From QVMM01 sp047030855 (GTDB taxonomy: Bacteria; Bacteroidota; Bacteroidia; Bacteroidales; Dysgonomonadaceae), in assembly GCA_047030855.1 (NCBI GenBank), contig JBKYIJ010000008.1, positions 1-64,000 on the forward strand: a stretch of 64,000 bases of DNA. The letters run 5' to 3'. Below the pieces are notes generated by a model, which saw only the letters and a program-made list of their open reading frames with translations, was not told the origin of the DNA and did no database searches. Positions 1 to 9,546 of the stretch are shown here, one piece after another. Made by a program: the position numbers and the translations under genes. Each line of letters starts with the position of its first letter. The stretch's first letter is position 1.

Positions 1-4
1 AAGG

Positions 5-2386
5 TTAAGAGGACAAAGGTTTCAACGCTTCAGCACCTAACATCATCGCCATTTCGTATTGAGCGCTGAAATGCTCGTCCTCAACAGCTTTGGAGAACCA
101 GTTAAACGCTTCCGTCTCGTTTTCAGCTGTTCCTACTCCATATTTGTAACAGAGTCCCATTCGATATTTAGAAGCTGTATTCCCTTTTTCAGCGGCAAGC
201 GTATAGTATTTCAAAGCTTCCGTTGCACTTTCTTCCACCCCGAAACCAAATTCGTAGCAAATGCCCAGTCCTTCGCTCAGGCAATCTTTTTCATAAGCAT
301 ATTTGTAATAATCATAAGATTTAGCATAATCTTCCTCTCCTCCATGATTGTACAGATAATAGTCTCCAAGCATCAGGGCGGCATAAGGATAACCCTGATC
401 ATAAGCTTTATTGAACCACTCAAGCCCTTTTTCCATATCCCGCTCAAGCAGTCCGTAATAATTATAATATCCGACTTTATATTGTGCATAAGGATAGCCT
501 TTTTCGGCAGCCCGAGTCATGTATTCCATAGCGTTCTGTGCATCAAATTCTTCTCCTGCATAGCCATATTCGTATATCAAAGCCATTTCTATTTCAGCCT
601 GTCCGTCTCCCTGTTCAGCCGCCTGACGGAAATTTTCAAGAGCAAGCTCAGGATTTTCGGGAATGCCTACCGCATATTTATAATAACGCCCGACATTATA
701 AGTTGCTTCGGGAATGCCTGCTTCGGAAGCTATTTTGAAATTTTCGAAAGCCTTGGCTAAATCTTCTTCTCCGAGTAAACCGTCTTCGTAATAATAACCC
801 ATCTTCAGATTAGCATACGAATAACCGCCTTCAGCCGCTTGGCTATACAATTCAAAGGCTTTTTTATAATCTTTTTCCACCCCGTAACCCGCTTCATAAC
901 ATAAGGCGAGCTCTACTCTCGAATAGTTTGAATTACGTTCAATGGCTCTTGTGAAATAGTCCACTGCTTTTGCGGCATTGCCTTCTTCTTCACTGACAAA
1001 ATTCATCCTGCAATAATGCCCCGCAGCATCCAAACCGTAAGTATTTCCTCTTTTTGCAGACAATTCAAATAGTTCCAAAGCTTTTGCGTAGTCGGGTTCT
1101 CCTCCGAATTCGCCGCGTTCGTAAGCCAACCCTAAACGGTAAGGAGCATAATCATTGCCCAAGTCCATCGCTTTCTCAAACAATTCTTTCGCTTCATCAA
1201 CCTTACGTTCTTCAGGATTGGGATTGTCGATCAGCAGATAAGCTTTTTCGCTCATGGCTCGATGATTACCTTCTTCGATAGCCAGTTCGAGATATTTCAT
1301 TCCTTTCTCAACATCTTTATGCTCTTCATTATAAAGATATATTATAGCCAGTTCGAATGCCGAATCGTGAGAATAGTATGAAACAGCTTTCTCGTGCCAT
1401 TCTATTGATTTATCAACCGAAGAGTTTTCGTCATTGGCATAGTAATAATACTGCCCTAAAAAGTTAGCCGCATAAACGGTATTGTAGCTGAACGCTTTTT
1501 CGAGCAGTCCGATCGCTTTGTTCTTGTCTTCATCAGGCACTTGTCCGCGAAGGATGTACATTCCGTAAAGATATTCGCTGTAATGTTCATTTCGGGCGAC
1601 ACCTTCACGCATTGCACTGATCGCATCTTCAAGCTGATCGTATCTTAAGTAATAGTCTGCTAACAGATAGTAAGCTTTTCTTTTTTCCGGGGCAGTTTCT
1701 ATATATTTGAGCAACTTTTTGAGTAACTCGTCCTTGTCCGTACTGTCATAAAAATCCACATAGATAAGAAGTAGATCGGCAACCTCATAATCAAGTTCTT
1801 TCGAGCGTTTGATCAATCGCATACCCTCTTCTTTGTCCGCTTCGCCGTAACCGGGTATCCCGAAATACAAACCGTATCCGTAGTCACCCATAGAAGCAGG
1901 ATCTTCCACTTCCACGCCTTTCAGATAATATTCACGCATTTTGTCATAGTTCCGATAAGGACGTCGGGCGCTTCCGTAAAGATCGGCCTGTTCGGCATAT
2001 CCTCTGTTATGCCCTGCCGCAATAAAACGATCGTTGATTTTCTCATTCAGTTTAAACCAGAAATCATAGTCCGTATCATCCAGATCGACTGAAACATGCT
2101 TGTTCCATGCAAAACTGTATATCTGCCAGTATAACTTCTTAATGACTTCTGTAAGAGCATTGTGCGATAATGCTACATCACAAATGGCAAGCGCATCCAT
2201 CCATATCATCGGATCGGAATAATCATCTTTTTCTGTTAAAACTAAAGCCTTGTTTTCAAGATTCCGCACATCTGCATTATGCTTTTCAAGTAGTTTATTA
2301 TACTCGTTTTCAAGACTTCCGCCCGTATTCCGTATTCCGTTATTCTCGGAGGCAGGTTTATTTTTCTTTCCAAAAAGACCAAACAT
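5..2386 (-). CDS. Sel1-repeat (TPR-like) protein
   Basis: A 793-residue soluble protein with no signal peptide. From about residue 155 to the end it is a series of 35-38 residue helical repeats of the Sel1 type, recognisable by recurring A-x-x-x-G-x-x-Y-x-x-G-x-G and A-x-x-W/Y-F-x-x-A-A-x-x-G patterns; I count more than a dozen. The first 150 residues are less repetitive and charged. Sel1 repeats are protein-protein scaffolds, so a cytoplasmic adaptor role is likely, but the partner is unknown. The ATG at 2386 starts MFGLFGKKNK. A TATATTTG element lies upstream on the minus strand (2421-2428). The stop is only a few bases from the window edge, so downstream context is unseen. Function not assignable beyond the fold. 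Confidence 0.85.
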   Translation of the reverse strand: MFGLFGKKNKPASENNGIRNTGGSLENEYNKLLEKHNADVRNLENKALVLTEKDDYSDPMIWMDALAICDVALSHNALTEVIKKLYWQIYSFAWNKHVSVDLDDTDYDFWFKLNEKINDRFIAAGHNRGYAEQADLYGSARRPYRNYDKMREYYLKGVEVEDPASMGDYGYGLYFGIPGYGEADKEEGMRLIKRSKELDYEVADLLLIYVDFYDSTDKDELLKKLLKYIETAPEKRKAYYLLADYYLRYDQLEDAISAMREGVARNEHYSEYLYGMYILRGQVPDEDKNKAIGLLEKAFSYNTVYAANFLGQYYYYANDENSSVDKSIEWHEKAVSYYSHDSAFELAIIYLYNEEHKDVEKGMKYLELAIEEGNHRAMSEKAYLLIDNPNPEERKVDEAKELFEKAMDLGNDYAPYRLGLAYERGEFGGEPDYAKALELFELSAKRGNTYGLDAAGHYCRMNFVSEEEGNAAKAVDYFTRAIERNSNYSRVELALCYEAGYGVEKDYKKAFELYSQAAEGGYSYANLKMGYYYEDGLLGEEDLAKAFENFKIASEAGIPEATYNVGRYYKYAVGIPENPELALENFRQAAEQGDGQAEIEMALIYEYGYAGEEFDAQNAMEYMTRAAEKGYPYAQYKVGYYNYYGLLERDMEKGLEWFNKAYDQGYPYAALMLGDYYLYNHGGEEDYAKSYDYYKYAYEKDCLSEGLGICYEFGFGVEESATEALKYYTLAAEKGNTASKYRMGLCYKYGVGTAENETEAFNWFSKAVEDEHFSAQYEMAMMLGAEALKPLSS

Positions 2387-2431
2387 AAAAGTTTCGATTT
2401 AATAAAGTTTGTAATGGAAACAAATATAAAT

Positions 2432-2456
2432 AAAAAAGGCTTTGAAAGCCTTTTTA
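2432..2456 (-). terminator. Hairpin terminator after the GH9 gene
   Basis: GGCTTT/AAAGCC-type stem with a tiny loop flanked by A-rich and T-rich arms, just downstream of the GH9 stop on the minus strand. It also sits upstream of the Sel1 gene, so it separates the two transcription units. Confidence 0.7.
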
Positions 2457-2475
2457 TCAGATGTTAAATATTATA

Positions 2476-4965
2476 TCAAAATCGTTCGAATGAATACCCT
2501 CTCTTTTTCAAATGATTAATAATCTCATCCAAACGGTTATACAATTTATCGGTTCTGTCGGGATGCGTTCCGGGGTGAATCAGAATTATTGCACCATTCA
2601 GTCCTTTTTCTTTCTCAAAGTTATACAACTGATCTATCAAGTCCTGTGAAGACGCATAGTTTTTCATATCTGGGGTTGTATAATCCGCTGCCGTACGGAC
2701 ACCGGGAGTCATATTCACAACCTGCTGTCCTTGGCTTCCGATCAGTTGTACCGTTTCGTAATTATACCATTCGTAAGGTGACAGAAAATATTTAAGGCTG
2801 CTTGTCTCTATACCAAAACGTTCGATCTCCCGCATATTCTTTCTGAAATCAGACACCAGACTGTCAGGCGTAACCAACGTATTGTCTCTGTTTTCCCAAG
2901 CAGCATAAAGAAGATGATTGTCGGAATGTCCGCCGAGATAATGTCCTTCGTTTATTATTCTTTTTATATCGGACGAAAAATCTGCATTTCGTAGGCAATT
3001 GCCTGTAAGGAAAAAAGAGCCTTTAGCTTTATGTTTCCTGAGCGTATTCAGTATAGCATTCGCTCCCTCAAATCTCTCATCTGCCGAAAATATCAGATAG
3101 ATATTTTTTTTATCCGCATCGTGCTTTACCATTGCACCGTAAGCATCAACTACATCATTGTTATCAGGTTGATTTTTTCCCATTTTTTGCATGGCGGAAA
3201 GATAAAAACTAAGGCTTGCCGTTCCGTCCATAGTCGGTTCGTTGGACGAGTAATCACCGGGATCGTCGTGATATACGGCTGCCCCATCCTGAAATTCTGC
3301 GTACGGATCATCATACTTAAGGTGGATTCCCCACAAACTCTTGTAAATCGAGCTGTATATCGGTCCGTCCACCAATCCGCCGTAAGTAAGATCATCAAGC
3401 AACTCGACATACGCCGAATGCGGACGCGTAGGAGAATCTCCGTTTTCGGGCAAACCACAGATCATACTCGTACCCCAAGGGTTGCAACCAAAGAGCCAGT
3501 CACGCAAAGACGCTTCCATTTCAAGATATTTCCCGTCTCCCGATGCCTGATGATACAACCGCGCCTGCGTAACAGCGGCAGCTACCAGATTATTTGAACA
3601 CCAGATAAACGGGACGCCGTTAAGGAAAGGATCGTCTTCCTGTTGTGCTCGTTGCAGCAGGCATGCCAATCCTTCATCCATGTAATTCAAGTATTTTTTT
3701 CGCATACTTTCGTCCGATGACATCGACATATAATAATGTCCCAGATTCACGAACGGATAGTACTGATAATGCCTTGCAGTACCTTTTTCCATCCAAGGAG
3801 TTATCGCCTCAAGCTGTCCCCAGTAGTCGGCTTCCTTAAGCCAGTTTTCGTTTTTTTTCAGATCATAGTTCACCGCTGCGGCAAGCTCCATATCATCCAC
3901 CCAATTGTCTTCTTCGTAGAAGTACGGAGACTTAAGGCAAGCTGTTTGCGTATTTCCCAGATCGGATTTGGCAAAAGCATAGGCAGGGCTTACCTTTTCC
4001 TGCAATACATTTGCAAAAGCAGGATCAATACCTTTAAATATTTCCGCCCCTAAAGCAAATGCCGATACGAATTTTGCGGCACTCGAAGACACTCCTGTCG
4101 TACGGTTTTTATATTTTCCAAGCCCTTGCGATTTGCCCGTAATGAAATAAACGGGACGATCTTTTCCGCTACCCCATCCGTAATCCACTGTTTCTCTTGA
4201 AGGCAGACGCATGCTCGCATGATCCCTGTCGTCGGCTATCTGGTTGAACATCACTGCCGAATCGGGATTCATCCGCACCATCCATTCCAATCCCCAGCGA
4301 ACTTCATCGAGTATATCGGGAATTCCGTTTTGTCCTTTTTTGCCTAAAGCGTCGTACTCGTCCTTAAATATTGTCTTATCAGGGGTTTGCTGCCAAGCGA
4401 ACAACATCTGAAATGTCGCATTGGCAGACGTTGTCAGGTACTGCAAATAATCGGACGCATCGTGCCAACCGCCACGCACATCTACTCTTTCGCCCGAACG
4501 CGTCGGATGATCGACAATGACTCCGTCATACTGGTGGCAAAGCGTATCCAGATAAGGATTATATCCGCAACGTTGCTGACGCATGTATTTAAGGAGAAAA
4601 TCAGCCGTATTGTCATATACATCACTGCCTATTCTGAAAACAGGCGAACGCACGCCGTCATTTTCAATATAATATTCTCCTTCTGTCCGCAATTCGGTAA
4701 AATTAAAACGGAAAGCGTTTTTCATTCCCCAGCGTTCAGCATTGGCAGCCACGCCGCCGCCTTCATAAACCGACGCTCCCGTCTTGGCATCCCTGACTAT
4801 AAAGTGAGCATCTGCCGCTTCATCTTTCGATATGGAAACTGCGACTTTGACCGAGTTCGGGAGATAGCCTAACTGATTGACTCTAATCCATGTTTTAGCC
4901 TGTGCATTTAACAGTAAACCAACGGAAAAGAAAAAACATAAAAGTAAAATAAAACGGTTTTTCAT
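2476..4965 (-). CDS. Secreted GH9 glycosidase fused to a NodB/CE4-like deacetylase domain
   Basis: About 829 residues. I start at the ATG at 4965 because it opens a clear signal peptide (MKNRFILLLCFFF..., cleavage near AQA); a longer in-frame start at 5010 adds only a non-signal tail. Domains: a cellulase N-terminal Ig-like domain (IRVNQLGYLP, about 25-110), a GH9 (alpha/alpha)6 barrel (about 115-600) with the paired catalytic Asp in GGWHDASDY (about 169-172) and the general-acid Glu in NEPTMDGTAS (about 575), then a NodB-like domain (about 620-829) with HSDNH, a SPYEWYN segment and an ILIHPG motif. The usual TFDDGP of deacetylases is replaced by a FSADE segment. Expected role: periplasmic or surface attack on beta-glucan-type polysaccharide. 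Last gene of an operon with uup and a HAD phosphatase. No SusC/SusD neighbours, so the substrate is unknown. Confidence 0.88.
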   Translation of the reverse strand: MKNRFILLLCFFFSVGLLLNAQAKTWIRVNQLGYLPNSVKVAVSISKDEAADAHFIVRDAKTGASVYEGGGVAANAERWGMKNAFRFNFTELRTEGEYYIENDGVRSPVFRIGSDVYDNTADFLLKYMRQQRCGYNPYLDTLCHQYDGVIVDHPTRSGERVDVRGGWHDASDYLQYLTTSANATFQMLFAWQQTPDKTIFKDEYDALGKKGQNGIPDILDEVRWGLEWMVRMNPDSAVMFNQIADDRDHASMRLPSRETVDYGWGSGKDRPVYFITGKSQGLGKYKNRTTGVSSSAAKFVSAFALGAEIFKGIDPAFANVLQEKVSPAYAFAKSDLGNTQTACLKSPYFYEEDNWVDDMELAAAVNYDLKKNENWLKEADYWGQLEAITPWMEKGTARHYQYYPFVNLGHYYMSMSSDESMRKKYLNYMDEGLACLLQRAQQEDDPFLNGVPFIWCSNNLVAAAVTQARLYHQASGDGKYLEMEASLRDWLFGCNPWGTSMICGLPENGDSPTRPHSAYVELLDDLTYGGLVDGPIYSSIYKSLWGIHLKYDDPYAEFQDGAAVYHDDPGDYSSNEPTMDGTASLSFYLSAMQKMGKNQPDNNDVVDAYGAMVKHDADKKNIYLIFSADERFEGANAILNTLRKHKAKGSFFLTGNCLRNADFSSDIKRIINEGHYLGGHSDNHLLYAAWENRDNTLVTPDSLVSDFRKNMREIERFGIETSSLKYFLSPYEWYNYETVQLIGSQGQQVVNMTPGVRTAADYTTPDMKNYASSQDLIDQLYNFEKEKGLNGAIILIHPGTHPDRTDKLYNRLDEIINHLKKRGYSFERF

Positions 4966-4993
4966 GATTATATTTTTTTGTGTTAGAACCAGA

Positions 4994-5641
4994 TTATCGC
5001 ATAATATCAAGCAAGTCTTTATATGAAAAGCCAGAAAAATCGGGAATTATTTTAAAGCATTTTCCGTCTAATTCTTCTTTCGGATGCGTTGTCGACAAAC
5101 CGATGACTTTCATTCCCGCGCGATTCCCTGCTTCCAATCCCGCAAAAGAATCTTCAAAAACAATACAATCTTTCGGATCAAAGCCCAAATCTTCCGCAGC
5201 AAGCAAAAAACACATCGGATCGGGTTTTCCTGCGGTAATTCGGTTTGCGGAGACAATCGTATCCATTATTCCCCTGAAATCTACCTGTTTATATACCGAT
5301 GCAAGCTTATCGTCATTCGAGCTGGTTACCATACCGATTTTCACACCGTTCTTTTTCAAGTCCGACACAAAAGCTTCCGCTCCTTTAATCTCGGCATATT
5401 TCATATTCTTCTCAAAATCGTTTATTTCCCGAGTCAAACCATTTATTTCATCGTCAGTAAGATGTGAAAAATATTTGGCAAGTATGTTCGGTAAGGTTGT
5501 ACCTTTAATCACCCGTTCAAAATTCTCTATACCCGAATCGTATTTATCTCCTAAATGTTTCCATATTATATCATACTGGGTTTCGGTATCAAGCAAAACA
5601 CCGTCCATATCGAACAATACGCAAAATTTTATATTCTCCAT
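4994..5641 (-). CDS. HAD-superfamily phosphatase (beta-phosphoglucomutase/PGP-like)
   Basis: 215 residues, the usual length for the subfamily I HAD group. Motif I is FDMDGVLLDTE (about 10-20, Asp nucleophile and Asp+2), motif II the TSS in VTSSNDD, motif III a Lys in AGKPDP, and motif IV VFEDSFAGLEAG. The cap is alpha-helical, placing it among beta-phosphoglucomutase, phosphoglycolate phosphatase and related sugar-phosphate enzymes; the exact substrate cannot be told. It lies 10 bp after the ABC-F gene and 28 bp before the GH9 gene on the same strand, so it is the middle of a three-gene operon. Confidence 0.85.
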   Translation of the reverse strand: MENIKFCVLFDMDGVLLDTETQYDIIWKHLGDKYDSGIENFERVIKGTTLPNILAKYFSHLTDDEINGLTREINDFEKNMKYAEIKGAEAFVSDLKKNGVKIGMVTSSNDDKLASVYKQVDFRGIMDTIVSANRITAGKPDPMCFLLAAEDLGFDPKDCIVFEDSFAGLEAGNRAGMKVIGLSTTHPKEELDGKCFKIIPDFSGFSYKDLLDIMR

Positions 5642-5651
5642 TGTTTTTTAA

Positions 5652-7529
5652 TTATACCCATTCACTGAGTTCAAGCCAGCGTAATGTTTTTTCGTCTATT
5701 TCTTTTATTAATACACTTATTCGGTTCGATTTTTCCAGCAATTCATCATTTGAGAGTGTTCCACCGGACAGTTCTGACTCAATCTGCGATTTCTCCTCTT
5801 CCAATTGAGGGATCAAAGCATCGAGTTCTTCAAATTCGCGTTTCTCCTTGAACGATAATTTTTTCTTTTCTTCTTTTACAGGAACATCGTTTCTTGGTTT
5901 ATCTTCCTTCTGCTTAACTTGTTGCTGGGATTCTTTTTCTATTATATCGCGGACTTCTTTCCATTCACGATATTGAGAATAGTTTCCGGGGAAATCTTTT
6001 ATTCGGGCATTTCCGCTAAAGGCAAGCAGATGATCGACTACTTTATCCATAAAGTAACGGTCGTGTGATACGACAATTACGCAACCTTTGAATGTCTGCA
6101 GATATTCTTCCAAAACGTTCAGAGTCATAATATCGAGATCGTTTGTCGGCTCGTCAAGTACGAGGAAATTAGGATTCTTTATCAGCACCGAACAAAGATA
6201 TAAACGACGCTTTTCGCCACCCGAAAGTTTATATACGAAACTGTGTTGTTTTTCGGGCGGAAACAGGAAGTGCTGTAAAAACTGGGAAGCAGTCAGTTTG
6301 TTTCCGTTACCGAAATCTATCACTTCCGCAATATCCTGAATGACATCCAGCACTTTCATCTGTTCATCGAACCGAAGCCCGTCCTGACTGTAATATCCGA
6401 AGTTAACCGTTTCGCCCACGTCAAACTCGCCTTTATCGGGTTTAACTTCTCCGACGAGCATTTTAATAAAAGTAGATTTTCCCGTTCCGTTATTGCCTAC
6501 GATTCCCATTTTTTCGTAACGGGCAAATACATAGTTAAAGTCTTCGAGTATTTTTATATCGCCAAAAGATTTACAGACATGTTTTGCCTCGAAAATCTTG
6601 TTGCCGATATACGAACCCTTCATTTCCAATCTGACATTGCCCGAATCTCTCGATTGTTGAGCTTTCTTCTCAAGTTCGTAAAATGCATCAATCCGCGATT
6701 TGGCTTTTGTTCCCCGTGCCTGCGGTTGCCGACGCATCCAGTCGAGTTCTTTCCGCAATAGGTTGTTGGCACGATCGACTTCTGCGTTCTGGGCACTGAC
6801 ACGTTCTTCTCTTTTTTCTAAATAGTAAGAATAGTTACCTTTATATTGATATAATTGCTTCTGGTCTATTTCAATGATCTCGGAACAAACCCGATCGAGG
6901 AAATAACGATCGTGAGTTACCATCAGTATGCTGAGACGTGCGCGTTGCAAATACTCCTCCAGCCACTCGGTCATATCCAGATCGAGATGGTTGGTAGGCT
7001 CGTCCAATATTATCAGATCGGGCTCGGTTATCAACACATTGGCTAAGGCTACGCGTTTGAGTTGCCCTCCCGACAGTTGGGAGACTTTCTGATTAAAGTC
7101 GGTTATTTTCAGTTGAGATAATATTTGCTTTACCTTCTGCTCATAATCCCAAGCCTTCAGCATATCCATACGTTGCAAAACGGCATCGAGATTTTTATTA
7201 TCCCCGCTTTGCATTATGTATTCGTATTCTGCGATGAGTTTTGTGATTTCATTGTCGGAACTGAAACATGCCTCGAGAACGGTAAGATGTTCGGGAAATT
7301 TCGGATCCTGCTCCAGATAGGCAATTTGCAGATCGCGGCGGAAAGTCACAGAGCCTGCATCGTACGATTCATTGCCTGCAATTATGTTCAGAAGTGTTGT
7401 TTTTCCCGTACCGTTTTTGGCTATTAAGCCTATTCGCTGCCCTTCACCGATTCCGAAAGAAATATTCTCGAAGAGGACAAGATCCCCGAAGCTTTTTGTT
7501 AAACCTTCTACTTGCAGAAATGAAACCAT
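5652..7529 (-). CDS. uup: ABC-F family ATPase, Uup-like
   Basis: 625 residues without membrane segments: two ABC ATPase domains in tandem, the ABC-F arrangement. First Walker A in AKNGTGKTT, signature LSGGQ, Walker B LIILDEPTNHLD; second Walker A GNNGTGKST, signature LSGGEKRR, Walker B LVLDEPTNDLD. The linker between the domains is long and basic, and the last 80 or so residues are a charged coiled coil, as in Uup. ABC-F proteins of this type act on the ribosome or on branched DNA intermediates; no evidence for an antibiotic-resistance subtype. First gene of an operon (uup, HAD, GH9). The minus-strand leader holds a perfect dyad just before the ATG. Confidence 0.88.
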   Translation of the reverse strand: MVSFLQVEGLTKSFGDLVLFENISFGIGEGQRIGLIAKNGTGKTTLLNIIAGNESYDAGSVTFRRDLQIAYLEQDPKFPEHLTVLEACFSSDNEITKLIAEYEYIMQSGDNKNLDAVLQRMDMLKAWDYEQKVKQILSQLKITDFNQKVSQLSGGQLKRVALANVLITEPDLIILDEPTNHLDLDMTEWLEEYLQRARLSILMVTHDRYFLDRVCSEIIEIDQKQLYQYKGNYSYYLEKREERVSAQNAEVDRANNLLRKELDWMRRQPQARGTKAKSRIDAFYELEKKAQQSRDSGNVRLEMKGSYIGNKIFEAKHVCKSFGDIKILEDFNYVFARYEKMGIVGNNGTGKSTFIKMLVGEVKPDKGEFDVGETVNFGYYSQDGLRFDEQMKVLDVIQDIAEVIDFGNGNKLTASQFLQHFLFPPEKQHSFVYKLSGGEKRRLYLCSVLIKNPNFLVLDEPTNDLDIMTLNVLEEYLQTFKGCVIVVSHDRYFMDKVVDHLLAFSGNARIKDFPGNYSQYREWKEVRDIIEKESQQQVKQKEDKPRNDVPVKEEKKKLSFKEKREFEELDALIPQLEEEKSQIESELSGGTLSNDELLEKSNRISVLIKEIDEKTLRWLELSEWV

Positions 7530-7537
7530 TGATGTTC

Positions 7538-7559
7538 TGTATCAAATTACTTTGATACA
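7538..7559. promoter_or_regulatory. Perfect inverted repeat at the uup promoter/leader
   Basis: TGTATCAAA and TTTGATACA, 9 bp arms separated by 4 nt, 9 bp upstream of the uup ATG. A minus-strand -7 like element TACTTTTG (7558-7565) overlaps its outer arm. It could be a repressor operator at the transcription start or an RNA hairpin covering the initiation region. No T-tract, so not a terminator. Confidence 0.5.
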
Positions 7560-7664
7560 AAAGTACATTAAAAAAATATAGTATCCATATTTAACCGTCA
7601 ATGACAAAATAATAGCTCATATACTTTGATATAATATAAATTTACAGAACTTAAACTTCACAAT

Positions 7665-7696
7665 TTTGTTAAACATATGTATTTTATATATTTTTG
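7665..7696 (+). promoter_or_regulatory. Bacteroidota-type promoter of the glycan cluster
   Basis: TTTG at 7665-7668, 20 nt spacer, then TATTTTTG (TAnnTTTG) at 7689-7696. This fits the sigma-ABfr consensus well and lies about 75 bp before the first glycan gene. Confidence 0.65.
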
Positions 7697-7770
7697 TCTC
7701 GTGAAATAATTGTGTAGCGTATAATTTCAGAGGGGATAAAATTTTATTCTTGTGCTTTTGCCTTAAACAA

Positions 7771-8595
7771 ATGACAAAAAACAATTCTACAACAAAAATA
7801 CTGGTTTGTGTACATAAAAAAGATTTCTATCTGAGTGACGGCACCTATATGCCGATACAGGTAGGGAAAAGTATTTCCGATCTCGATTTAGGAATTACGG
7901 GCGACAATACAGGAGATAACATAAGCACAAAGAACAAGGAATTTTGTGAACTCACGGCTCAATACTGGGCATGGAAAAACTTAAAGAACGCAGACTATAT
8001 AGGTTTGGCACATTACAGGCGTTACCTTAGTTTACAACCGAAGCATCAATCTTTGTTATTCGACTGTGTAACTCCTGAAAAAATAGAGACGCCCGCTTTT
8101 GATCCTAAAGAATATTTTCCCGAATATGACATAATACTTAGCAATCAGGATTATCATTATTTTTCCAACAAAATATATTATTGCTACAACCATGTCCTTG
8201 AGGACTTTATAATATTCAGAAATGTTATAAACCGAATATACCCAGAATATACAGAATCATTCGATTATGTAATGGATCAGAACAACAGGACGTCTGTGGG
8301 AAATCTTTTCATCAGCCGGTGGGACAGGTTTGACCATTACAGCAACTGGCTGTTCGGCATAATGTTCGAAGCGGAAAAAGAAATAAAACCGTCGCCTTAC
8401 GAATACCAACGCAGAGTATTCGGGTTTATGGCTGAAAGGCTTATTGACGTATATTGTCATTTCAATAAATTAAATATTAAAAGATTTCCTATTTTATATG
8501 TTACCGATACAAAAGAGGAAACCGTAAAAATGTATAATCGCAGAAAAATAAAAGCTAACTTAAGTTTTAAGTTAACTTCTAAAACAATGATTTAA
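7771..8595 (+). CDS. DUF4422 family glycosyltransferase
   Basis: 274 residues from the ATG at 7771 (MTKNNSTTKILVCVHKK); an in-frame TTG at 7750 would add seven hydrophobic/Cys residues and is unlikely. The opening beta strand ILVCVHKK, the GDNTGDNIS segment, and the CELTAQYWAWKN ... YIGLAHYRRYL block are hallmarks of the DUF4422 family, annotated as capsular/exopolysaccharide glycosyltransferases. Cytoplasmic, no signal peptide. First gene of a five-gene cluster transcribed with two GT8 genes, glf and a galactofuranosyltransferase, so its sugar probably goes into the same surface glycan. The acceptor and donor are unknown. Confidence 0.85.
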   Translation: MTKNNSTTKILVCVHKKDFYLSDGTYMPIQVGKSISDLDLGITGDNTGDNISTKNKEFCELTAQYWAWKNLKNADYIGLAHYRRYLSLQPKHQSLLFDCVTPEKIETPAFDPKEYFPEYDIILSNQDYHYFSNKIYYCYNHVLEDFIIFRNVINRIYPEYTESFDYVMDQNNRTSVGNLFISRWDRFDHYSNWLFGIMFEAEKEIKPSPYEYQRRVFGFMAERLIDVYCHFNKLNIKRFPILYVTDTKEETVKMYNRRKIKANLSFKLTSKTMI

Positions 8596-8608
8596 CCAAC
8601 CATAGATT

Positions 8609-9538
8609 ATGAATATAGTTTGTTGTATAGACAATAAATACATAAAACATTGTATTGTTACAATCGTCTCTCTGATAGAAAATAACAGGGATGAGAACAT
8701 AGATATTTATATTGTATCTCAGGGACTCACAAAAGAGAACGAAGACCTGTTGAGGGATGTGGTAGTTAATTCATACAAAAACAACATTAATTTTTGTACG
8801 TATAATGAAGAATTATTAGAAGGAAGTTTCTCTATATCGGACGAAACAAAACATATCAGCATATCAACATATCTACGCTTCTTCCTTCCTCAAATATTGC
8901 CGCAATCGTTATCAAAAGTCTTATATATCGACTGTGACATTATAGTAAGGAAATCCATCCGTGATCTGTGGAATACGGATATTTCAAACTATGCCGTAGG
9001 CTGTATAGAAGACGTATTAAGCGAAGATTCCGAAAATCATGATAGATTGGGCTATCCCGAAAAATTCTCATATTTCAATGCGGGCGTCTTACTTATCAAT
9101 CTTGATTATTGGCGTAAAAATGACATCCAAAATAAATTAGTGGAATATGTGCTTCAAAATCCTCAGAAACTTAGATTTAACGATCAGGATGCTTTAAATG
9201 CCGTGCTATTCGATCAGAAACTGTTTGTAGCACCCAAATGGAATATGATGGACGCTTTCTTTTTTGTTATCAGGAAAGCCAAGAAAATAGACTGGAATGA
9301 AATAGATGCCGAAATGTATGATCCTGCCATAGTCCACTATAACGGACCAAGAAAGCCTTGGAGTGAAAAATGTCTGCACCCATACCGAAAAGAATATTTT
9401 AAATACCTTGACATGACTAAATGGAAAGGAGACCGTCCCAAAATCAGTTTTTCGAGAAAACTCGAAGCGATCTTCTATCCTATTGCCATAAAGCTTAAAC
9501 TGGATAAACCCAAATACAGGAATATATCTAAGAAATAA
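8609..9538 (+). CDS. Glycosyltransferase family 8 (LPS sugar transferase), copy 1
   Basis: 309 residues. N-terminal MNIVCCIDNKYIKHCIVTIVSL is the GT8 nucleotide-sugar fold, the metal-binding DxD is DCD in VLYIDCDIIV (about 107), followed by FNAGVLLINLDYWR, NDQDALNAVL and HYNGPRKPW, all characteristic of bacterial GT8 galactosyl/glucosyltransferases that extend LPS core or similar glycans with retention at the anomeric carbon. The next gene is a close paralogue: the same motifs occur at the same residue positions, so this is a tandem duplication that has diverged. Starts 13 bp after the DUF4422 gene. The base composition looks more AT-rich than the flanking housekeeping genes. Confidence 0.9.
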   Translation: MNIVCCIDNKYIKHCIVTIVSLIENNRDENIDIYIVSQGLTKENEDLLRDVVVNSYKNNINFCTYNEELLEGSFSISDETKHISISTYLRFFLPQILPQSLSKVLYIDCDIIVRKSIRDLWNTDISNYAVGCIEDVLSEDSENHDRLGYPEKFSYFNAGVLLINLDYWRKNDIQNKLVEYVLQNPQKLRFNDQDALNAVLFDQKLFVAPKWNMMDAFFFVIRKAKKIDWNEIDAEMYDPAIVHYNGPRKPWSEKCLHPYRKEYFKYLDMTKWKGDRPKISFSRKLEAIFYPIAIKLKLDKPKYRNISKK

Positions 9539-9546
9539 ATAAAGTT

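Noticed and set aside
59..760. Long open frame opposite the Sel1 gene
   Set aside because: It mirrors the repeat codons of the Sel1 protein on the other strand; no family motif and no promoter.
3031..3597. Open frame opposite the GH9 gene
   Set aside because: Antisense to strongly conserved GH9 sequence; no coding signal of its own.
4965..5010. Extended start for the GH9 gene
   Set aside because: The 15 extra residues precede a normal signal peptide start and would spoil it.
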